DNA of 48,877 nt from positions 1 to 48,877 of the forward strand of contig NZ_FRAJ01000018.1 in the NCBI RefSeq assembly GCF_900142285.1, written 5' to 3'. The notes beneath the pieces are model-generated. The model made no database searches. It had not been told where the DNA came from and worked only from the letters and a program-made list of their open reading frames with translations. Positions 43,701 through 48,877 of this stretch are shown one piece after another; positions within the stretch are counted from its first letter, which is position 1, and each line of letters opens with the position of its first letter. This DNA comes from Caminicella sporogenes DSM 14501. GTDB lineage: Bacteria; Bacillota; Clostridia; Peptostreptococcales; Caminicellaceae. The translations under genes were made by a program, and so were the position numbers.

Positions 43701-45061
43701 AATGCTATATCGGCTATTTCTAATGTATCTATTCCAAGGGATTCTTTAGCAGCTTCTTCTAAAAATGAACCTGTTCCTGCTGAACAAGCTTCATTCATTG
43801 CATAATCACATGGTACACCATTTGTAATATATGTATATTTTGCATCTTGACCGCCTATTTCAAAGATAGTATCTACTTCAGGGTCAAAGTGTACGGCTGC
43901 TCTAGCATGTGCTGTAATTTCATTTATAATACTTTCTGTCAGAGCATGCAGTCCTGCTATTTGTCTTCCAGAGCCAGTTACTCCAAGCCCTCTGATTATG
44001 ACATTATTGCCTACTTCTTTAGCTATTTTATCATAACATTTTCTTGAAGCTCCGATTGGGTCTCCGTTTGTCCTCAGATAACAGCTTGCGAGTATTGCTA
44101 AATCCTTTTCTCTTAAAAGAACTGCTTTAGTAGTAGTAGAACCTACATCAAGACCGAGAATACAGACATCACCGGAATGTGCTTTTTCTTTTTTTATATT
44201 TTTAAAAGATACTTTATTTTTATAATTTATTAAAGGTGGCAAGAAAGAAAAAGAACTATTTTTCTTATTAAATAGAGTATCTATGTTTTTGATAGGTTTT
44301 GTTTTATTTTTTAAGCCCCATAATGCAGCACCTAGAGCTTCGAAACTCGTTGCATATTTTGGAATTTCAATATTTTTAATTTCTTTTTTAAGAAAATCTA
44401 TTACTACTTTATTTTTTGATACACCTCCAACAATTAATACTTTATTATGTTTTGCACTTTTTAAAAGTTCTAATATTTTAGTTGCCATCATTTTGCATAG
44501 ACCTGCAACAACTTTTTCTTTTGGAATTCCTTTATTTAGAGCATGAGTACAGTCACTTTTGCAAAATACTGAACATCTTCCTGCTACTTTGTAAGGATTG
44601 TTTATATCTGCTTTTTCAATAGCTTCTTCGATACTTAAATTCATTCTCTTTAATTGCTGAAGGAAAAATTCTCCTGTTCCAGAAGCACATTTGTTGCCTG
44701 TATATACGTCTATGATTTTTCCTTTATCATCGAGTTTATAAACTATAAAATTCTCTCCACCAGCACTAATTATAATATTGGGGTTAGAGTCTTTTTTACA
44801 TTCAAATTGATAAGCGTACTCTATGGCTTCTGGTTCTGAAATTGAAGAAGTGTTTAACATAGTTCTTAATTTTTTGCCTGTTACTGTAAATTTATCAATA
44901 GAATTTAATAATTCGTTATTAATTAATAATTTTATAGTATTTCTAGGGTTGCCACCATGAGGGACAGATTTAGCTTCTATTATATTGATATGACCATTTA
45001 AATCTTCTAAAAGTACAAAGCCAATGTTAGAAGCTCCTATACATAATCCAAGAGATTTCAT
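40781..45061 (-). CDS. Large acyl-CoA dehydratase activase (fused ASKHA and dehydratase-like domains)
   Basis: 1426 residues. The first ASKHA (BadF/BadG/HgdC-type) domain lies at about 1-255 with KCASGTGEFF. The second lies at about 300-560 with LGLDVGSTTTKAVLL, EIGGQDAKY and EACSAGTGSFLEEAA. Residues about 650-1420 match DUF2229/HgdB-like dehydratase sequence. Conserved cysteines occur in both activator domains. HgdC-type activators bind a [4Fe-4S] cluster and use ATP to inject electrons into 2-hydroxyacyl-CoA dehydratase; this fused form is widespread in anaerobes with no proven substrate. GGGAGTGG lies about 5 nt before the ATG. No dehydratase partner is in the window. Confidence 0.9.
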   Translation of the reverse strand: MKSLGLCIGASNIGFVLLEDLNGHINIIEAKSVPHGGNPRNTIKLLINNELLNSIDKFTVTGKKLRTMLNTSSISEPEAIEYAYQFECKKDSNPNIIISAGGENFIVYKLDDKGKIIDVYTGNKCASGTGEFFLQQLKRMNLSIEEAIEKADINNPYKVAGRCSVFCKSDCTHALNKGIPKEKVVAGLCKMMATKILELLKSAKHNKVLIVGGVSKNKVVIDFLKKEIKNIEIPKYATSFEALGAALWGLKNKTKPIKNIDTLFNKKNSSFSFLPPLINYKNKVSFKNIKKEKAHSGDVCILGLDVGSTTTKAVLLREKDLAILASCYLRTNGDPIGASRKCYDKIAKEVGNNVIIRGLGVTGSGRQIAGLHALTESIINEITAHARAAVHFDPEVDTIFEIGGQDAKYTYITNGVPCDYAMNEACSAGTGSFLEEAAKESLGIDTLEIADIALKSSLPPNFSDQCAAFISSDIKNAIQEGIETEDIVAGLVYSIAMNYINRVKGNRKVGNKVFMQGGVCYNKAVPLAMASLTGKDIIVPPEPGLMGAFGVALVVKDKLDLGLIKPKNFNLKELANRNVIYKEPFICNGGKEKCDRKCSINRIVINDKIYPFGGACNKYYNLLQNKKEYDTKNLNLVKYREYLVFEKYSKSRAKKLVKSQGKTVGINNSLLVNTFFPLYYNFFTALGYDVITPDTIDNTGIEKKGASFCYPIEISHGAISSLLKKNPDIIFLPHVKSIHIENNIKYSYACPFVQGEPYYLKTAFKKLNEKTVISPVLELSGGYNNVKSIFINIGKKLGFNTQLSEKAFEIAVNEQLNFEKECQEIGEKFLKKLEQSNEIGIVLFGRPYNAFAKLANMGIPHKFASRGYKIIPHDFLPFGKIAPVENMYWAMGQMILKAAKIVKNHPNLFGVYITNFSCGPDSFVVGYFRNIMEDKPSLTLELDSHTADAGIDTRIEAFLDVVKSYMEINTKKLVAASSTFIPAKTIIDNNKLKITDSNGIKYDLKDKRVHVLIPSMGNIGSQLLAASFRYMGVNASSVPAPNEKELKLAQGLVSCKECLPLMLTVGSLINYIKTRKNDNELLVYFMPEASGPCRFGQYNILMQNIVEKMQLKDVAILSLSSENSYAGLGIKFVLRTWQSIIIADILEEIYSSILVLSKNKDDGLKIYREVCSEIIQNISTLSWKKLKESLKKSVKKLNSIKTKCSINSATKVALIGEIYVRRDDFSRQFLVERLAEKNIIIKTAPVSEWIYYIDYLMQNKLLLGSTFDLRLKSYIQGFFKNYYEKTIKEIFSSCKFYENHTINIDRIIESVSDIISPNLTGEAILTIGTAILQVIEEVAGVISIGPFGCMPSRISEAIIKEKINEKKLDVSRKKELVSKVMQYYPNLPFLSIETDGNPFPQIVESKLETFCLQVQRIQNKILEITN

Positions 45062-45444
45062 AATTCCACTCCCATCTGCATAACATCGTCTTATATTAGA
45101 ATAGATTTTAATTATATTTTAATACAATACAGGCAAATTTATCCATATTTTTCTTATGATTATTATCTAATTTTTTTATATTTATGTATTTATGAAAAGA
45201 TAGATTATTTAGATAGTGAAGATTAATAGAATTACAAATTAGTTTATCTATTTAGAAAATAAGAAAATGGGATAAAAATTTTGTAATATTATGGAGAAAT
45301 ATGTCGTTTTAAAAAACTTTAGAATATTAATAAAATTTGATATAATTATAGATACAATTGACAATTAAATATTGTTTTTAGAGGATATATTTTACAAAAA
45401 TGAGATAAAGAATATGGAAGTGGTTAGATAAAAGGGGTGGGTCT
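45062..45444. other. Gene-free stretch upstream of small ORF
   Basis: About 380 nt of AT-rich DNA, with a TATAAT-type promoter element near 45341 and no gene that I can support on either strand. Confidence 0.5.
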
Positions 45445-45636
45445 TTGAGACATATAAATAATAAACTATTTATTATAATTGAATTTATAGTGCTTCCATT
45501 GCTAATTATATATACCCTTTTTATATCAAAAAATATTCAACTTACTAATAAACTTTCTATTGTCTACTTTGGATTGTATCTTATAGATTATCATTATTCT
45601 AAAATTCAAAAGTTACTGAAAAAAGTTAAAAAATAA
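45445..45636 (+). CDS. Small two-TM membrane protein, unknown
   Basis: 63 residues from a TTG with AAGGGGTGG about 5 nt upstream. Two hydrophobic segments lie at about residues 9-27 and 36-49, and the tail is basic (SKIQKLLKKVKK). No family is recognised. A good ribosome site supports it; its short length and AT-rich composition leave doubt. Confidence 0.55.
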   Translation: MRHINNKLFIIIEFIVLPLLIIYTLFISKNIQLTNKLSIVYFGLYLIDYHYSKIQKLLKKVKK

Positions 45637-45686
45637 AGAATAAACTTTTAAACTAGGTAAAAACTTACAAAAATATAAGAAAATTA

Positions 45687-45715
45687 TTGATTTTACAAAA
45701 AGTTTTGATTATAAT
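45687..45715 (+). promoter_or_regulatory. Sigma-A-type promoter upstream of catabolic operon
   Basis: TTGATT at 45687-45692 and TATAAT at 45710-45715, with exactly 17 nt between. The transcript would begin near 45722, leaving a roughly 185-nt leader before the aminotransferase. Confidence 0.7.
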
Positions 45716-45741
45716 TATAGTGTAAGAAAATTTCATACAAG

Positions 45742-45850
45742 ACTGTTTTGTTTACAGTGATGGTGTAAAAAACACTACCACTTAGTAAATAAAATCCAGT
45801 GCATTTATAAAGGTTTTCAAACTACCTTTATGTGTACTGGATTTTTTGTT
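45742..45850 (+). terminator. Attenuator-like leader with terminator
   Basis: In the leader, ACTGT/ACAGT (45742-45758) and GTGATGGTGT/ACACTACCAC (45757-45781) form overlapping, competing hairpins. A two-part terminator follows: AATCCAGT (45793-45800) with ACTGGATT (45836-45843), inner ATAAAGGT with ACCTTTAT, then TTTTTTG. It ends 60 nt before the aminotransferase start. It could attenuate the operon or end a small RNA; no known riboswitch class is recognised. Confidence 0.55.
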
Positions 45851-45910
45851 GTTTAATATATTTAAAAAAATAAATAAAATTATATAAAGTTTACTATGGA
45901 GGGGATTGAT

Positions 45911-47269
45911 ATGAGCAAAAATAAAGCACCAAAAAATCATGTATTTTACAGAAATCAAAATTGGCATTATCCACAAATAGAAAGAGGGGAAGGGATATAT
46001 CTATATGATAAAGATGGCAGAAAATATATAGATGGGTGTTCAGGGTCTGCAGTAGCTAATATTGGTCATGGTAATAAAGAAGTAGCTGAGTTTGCAAAAC
46101 AGCATATTGAAAGAATAGCATTTACACATCTTTCAAGGTGGACAGTAGATTCTATAGAAAAATGTGCAGAAAAAATTGCTAATTGGGCTCCTGGAGATTT
46201 AAATCATGTATATTTTGTATCTGGTGGTTCAGAAGCTACAGAAACAGCATTAAAAATGGCAAGACAATACTTTGTTGAAAGAGATGGAAAAAATACTTCT
46301 AAATGGAAGGTAATATCTAAATGGAATTCTTTCCATGGAAATACTATGGGTGCTTTATCAATGACTGGTATTGTAGGAAGAAGGAAACCTTATGACCCTA
46401 TATTAATAAATTTTCCTAAAATACCTCAATTTTATCATTATAGAAATCCTTGGGGATGTGAAACTTTAGAGGAAACTAGTATAATGGCGGCAAAAGCGCT
46501 TGAAGAAGAAATTTTAAGACAAGGGCCTGAAAATGTGGCAGCTTTCATAACTGAACCTGTTGTCGGTTCGGCAGCTCCGGGGGTACATCCAGAAAAAATA
46601 TATTTTAAAATGGTAAGAGAAATATGCGATAAATACGATATTCTTTTAATAGTAGATGAAGTTATGGCTGGTTTTGGAAGGACAGGCAAAAAATTTGCTG
46701 TAAATCATTACGATATAGTTCCAGATATAATTGCTTGTGCTAAAGGAATGAGCTGTGGTTATACTCCAATAGGAGCAACTATAGCAAATGACAAAGTATT
46801 TAATACTATAATGGTTGAAGGTTCTGGACATTTTATACATGGGCATACTTATGCAGGAAATCCTCTTTCATGCGGTATAGCTTATAAAGTAATGGAAATT
46901 ATTGAAAGAGAAGGTTATGTAGAAAATGCAGCAGAGCAAGGTGAATATTTGATGAATAAACTTAAAGAACTTTATAAATATCCTATTGTTGGAGATATAA
47001 GAGGCAAAGGCTTGATGATAGGTATTGAGTTTGTTAAAGATAAAGATACAAAAGAACCTTTTGATACAGCAGTAGGGCTTAAGAATAGGATAACTGTAAA
47101 TTCTTTAGAAGAAGGATTAGTTGTTTATCCGGGTGGAGGTTCTGTAGATGGGGTACGTGGAGACCATATTCTTATAGCACCACCAATAAATATTACTAAA
47201 GAAGAAATAGATGAGTTATTTAATGCACTTGAAAAGGGAATAGAGAAAACTTGTGAAGAAGTATTATAA
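45911..47269 (+). CDS. Class III aminotransferase (aspartate aminotransferase family)
   Basis: 452 residues, PLP-dependent. GGAGGGG is 6 nt before the ATG at 45911, so the ATG at 45896 is rejected. Marks are SGSAVANIGHGN, VSGGSEATETALKMARQ, IVDEVMAGFGRTG (cofactor-binding Asp) and CAKGMSCGYTP with K278 as the Schiff-base lysine. Such enzymes transfer the amine from an omega- or beta-amino acid to 2-oxoglutarate or pyruvate. It is followed 46 nt later by a beta-keto acid cleavage enzyme, suggesting it makes a 3-keto acid. Confidence 0.9.
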   Translation: MSKNKAPKNHVFYRNQNWHYPQIERGEGIYLYDKDGRKYIDGCSGSAVANIGHGNKEVAEFAKQHIERIAFTHLSRWTVDSIEKCAEKIANWAPGDLNHVYFVSGGSEATETALKMARQYFVERDGKNTSKWKVISKWNSFHGNTMGALSMTGIVGRRKPYDPILINFPKIPQFYHYRNPWGCETLEETSIMAAKALEEEILRQGPENVAAFITEPVVGSAAPGVHPEKIYFKMVREICDKYDILLIVDEVMAGFGRTGKKFAVNHYDIVPDIIACAKGMSCGYTPIGATIANDKVFNTIMVEGSGHFIHGHTYAGNPLSCGIAYKVMEIIEREGYVENAAEQGEYLMNKLKELYKYPIVGDIRGKGLMIGIEFVKDKDTKEPFDTAVGLKNRITVNSLEEGLVVYPGGGSVDGVRGDHILIAPPINITKEEIDELFNALEKGIEKTCEEVL

Positions 47270-47315
47270 AAAGAATAAAAATTCCTTAATTTAAAAAAGT
47301 GAAAGGAGTTAATTT

Positions 47316-48131
47316 ATGGAAAAGCTGATAATTACAATTGCACCTACGGGAAATGTTCCTACAAAAGAATTAAATCCTCATTCTCCTCTAACTGTAGATG
47401 AAATAGTAGAAGATATAAAAAAATGTAGAGAATTAGGTGCTTCAATTGCTCATATACATGTAAGAGATAAAGACCTTAAGCCGACGAGTGATAGAGAAAT
47501 ATTCAAAAAAGTTTTAGATAAATTAGATGAAGAAAATGTTGATATTATAAAACAAGTATCAACTGGAGCTAGAGGTGGAGGAAATACAATTGATTGGAGA
47601 GGACAAATGCTTGACTTAAATGTCCATATGGCAAGTCTTTCTACTGGTTCATCTAACTTTCCAACTAGTGTAAATGCCAATTCACCTGAACTTATAGAAG
47701 CATTAGCTAAAAAAATGCTTGATAATAATATAAAGCCAGAGATAGAAGTTTTTGATGTAGCAATGATTCATAATGCGGTTAGATTAATGAAAAAAGGGAT
47801 ATTAAAGCCACCTTTACATTTTAATCTAGTTATGAATGTACCGGGTTCTATACCGGGAACGCCTAAAAATCTCATGTTTCTTGTAGAAAGTTTGCCACAA
47901 GGCTCTACATGGACTGTTAGCGGTATAGGAAAATCTCAAATTCAAATGATTACTATGGCTATTCTTTTAGGAGGGCATGTGAGAACGGGATTAGAAGATT
48001 GTTTATATTATGAAAAGGGGACTTTAGCAACTAATGAAATGCTTGTAAAAAGAGTAGTTAGAATAGCTAAAGAATTAGGTAGAGAAATTGCTACGGTGGA
48101 AGAAGCCAAAAATATTCTAAATTTGGTATAA
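47316..48131 (+). CDS. 3-keto-acid cleavage enzyme (BKACE/Kce family)
   Basis: 271 residues, TIM barrel with zinc. Metal-site residues H46 and H48 are in IAHIHVRDKD, and E227 in TGLEDCLYY may be the third ligand. Kce, from lysine fermentation, splits a 3-keto acid with acetyl-CoA to give acetoacetate and a new acyl-CoA. The neighbours (transaminase before, CoA-transferase after) fit a 3-keto acid route. The exact substrate side chain cannot be read. Confidence 0.92.
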   Translation: MEKLIITIAPTGNVPTKELNPHSPLTVDEIVEDIKKCRELGASIAHIHVRDKDLKPTSDREIFKKVLDKLDEENVDIIKQVSTGARGGGNTIDWRGQMLDLNVHMASLSTGSSNFPTSVNANSPELIEALAKKMLDNNIKPEIEVFDVAMIHNAVRLMKKGILKPPLHFNLVMNVPGSIPGTPKNLMFLVESLPQGSTWTVSGIGKSQIQMITMAILLGGHVRTGLEDCLYYEKGTLATNEMLVKRVVRIAKELGREIATVEEAKNILNLV

Positions 48132-48180
48132 TATAAATATAAAATAAAATTCGCAAAAGTTTGAAAATGGGGGTTTGAAT

Positions 48181-48834
48181 ATGGAAAAGGTAAGAAGTAT
48201 TGATGAAGCTGTATCTTGTATAAAAGACGGAATGACAGTCATGATAGGAGGATTTTTAGGAGTAGGAACTCCAGAAAGTTTAGTAGATGCATTAATAGAA
48301 AAAGGAGTAAAAGATTTAACAATCATATGTAATGATACAGCATTTCCAGAAGTAGGTATTGGGAAACTCATAGTAAAAAAGATGGTAAAAAAAGTTATAA
48401 CATCTCATATAGGAACAAATCCTGAAACCGGAAGACAATATAATGAAAAAGAATTAGAAGTAGAATTAGTACCTCAAGGTACATTGGCAGAAAGAATACG
48501 CTGCATGGGAGCAGGACTTGGCGGATTTTTAACACCAACAGGCATAGGAACAATAGTAGAAGAAGGAAAAGAAAAAATAACAGTTGAAGGAAGAAAATAC
48601 ATATTAGAACTACCCTTAAAAGCAGATGTAGCACTTATAAAAGGAGAAAAGATAGATAAAAAAGGTAATATATACTATGACAAGGCAGCAAGAAACTTCA
48701 ATCCCCTTATGGCAATGGCAGCTGACGTAGTAATAGCAGAAGCAGAAGAAATAGTAGAAACAGGAGAAATAGACCCAAATGATGTTATGACACCGGGGAT
48801 ATTTATAGATATGATAGTAAAGGGGGATAAATAA
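48181..48834 (+). CDS. 3-oxoacid/acetoacetate CoA-transferase subunit A
   Basis: 217 residues. The family mark [16 protein letters not shown] (about residues 24-39) is present, as is [19 protein letters not shown] precedes the ATG at 48181; a TTG at 48175 is too close to it. It pairs with subunit B, which starts 1 nt after its stop. It probably moves CoA onto acetoacetate produced by the cleavage enzyme. Confidence 0.92.
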   Translation: MEKVRSIDEAVSCIKDGMTVMIGGFLGVGTPESLVDALIEKGVKDLTIICNDTAFPEVGIGKLIVKKMVKKVITSHIGTNPETGRQYNEKELEVELVPQGTLAERIRCMGAGLGGFLTPTGIGTIVEEGKEKITVEGRKYILELPLKADVALIKGEKIDKKGNIYYDKAARNFNPLMAMAADVVIAEAEEIVETGEIDPNDVMTPGIFIDMIVKGDK

Positions 48835-48835
48835 A

Positions 48836-48877
48836 ATGGATAAAAAAGAAATAATAGCTAGGAGAGTAGCAAAAGAA
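48836..48877 (+). CDS. CoA-transferase subunit B, partial (cut by window end)
   Basis: Only the first 14 codons (MDKKEIIARRVAKE) are seen, continuing past the edge. The opening KEIIARRVAKE is the usual start of subunit B of butyrate-acetoacetate or oxoacid CoA-transferases. AGGGGG lies 9 nt before the ATG at 48836, inside the end of subunit A. Confidence 0.88.
   Translation, partial: MDKKEIIARRVAKE

Noticed and set aside
45757-45846. Lysine or glycine riboswitch in the aminotransferase leader
   Set aside because: Conserved core motifs of both classes are absent.
1-48877. CRISPR arrays, prophage and complete insertion sequences
   Set aside because: No regularly spaced repeats, cas genes, transposase genes or phage modules were seen.
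1-48877. tRNA genes
   Set aside because: No cloverleaf with a TTCGAAT-type arm and matching acceptor stem was found by eye.

Overview
The window is very AT-rich DNA from a Gram-positive anaerobe of the Clostridia type. The evidence is strong purine-rich ribosome binding sites, TTG starts, a Met T-box, AbrB, spore genes (spmA/spmB, an alpha/beta SASP, a YhcN/YlaJ lipoprotein), a 2-hydroxyacyl-CoA dehydratase activase and amino-acid fermentation genes. The genus cannot be fixed from this sequence. UGA is a normal stop here (spmB and the gene ending at 31718 stop with TGA), with one apparent exception described below.

Layout. 1-1810: end of an rRNA operon (5S rRNA and terminator), small membrane genes and a small minus-strand gene. 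1812-8594: a housekeeping block resembling the yaaO-tmk-yaaQ-holB-yaaT-yabB-yabC segment of Bacillus subtilis, with a 2[4Fe-4S] ferredoxin inserted after ricT and a DUF1858 gene at the end. 8605-10628: minus-strand abrB, DUF948-like and YtxH-like genes and an unknown gene. 10745-11853: spmA-spmB. 11985-19293: T-box-metG, an MFS transporter on the minus strand, tatD, a yabE-like gene with an unusual leader, rnmV and rsmA, again as around yabD-yabE-rnmV-ksgA in Bacillus. 19450-21777: two unrecognised proteins, one large and Glu/Lys-rich.

21836-25646: a sulfur-trafficking locus. A membrane rhodanese lies on the minus strand. Facing away from it is an operon with a promoter, a CsoR/CstR-like operator, a 63-codon DUF1858 gene interrupted by an in-frame UGA, a CoA-disulfide reductase-rhodanese fusion, a TusA-like protein and a DsrE-like protein. 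A CsoR-family repressor gene follows. The UGA sits exactly where the paralogue at 8385 has the second cysteine of its CxxC motif, and a perfect 7-bp hairpin with a GGU loop lies 17 nt downstream. This looks like a selenoprotein with a bacterial SECIS element, and it is the most interesting item here.

25652-40688: mostly single genes or short operons: DUF3189, SASP, an SLH-domain protein, an M20 peptidase, a second Orn/Lys/Arg decarboxylase, an EamA transporter, a Fur-box-controlled FecBCD-type ABC importer, YhcN/YlaJ, mgsA, a 3-methyladenine glycosylase, plsC (with a hairpin between its Shine-Dalgarno sequence and start codon), rnhA and a Met-rich coat-like protein. 40781-45061 encodes a 1426-residue activase. 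45687-48877 is the start of a catabolic operon: promoter, attenuator-like leader, class III aminotransferase, beta-keto acid cleavage enzyme and CoA-transferase A and B (B cut by the window edge). Together these suggest fermentation of a beta-amino acid through a 3-keto acid, acetoacetate and acetoacetyl-CoA.
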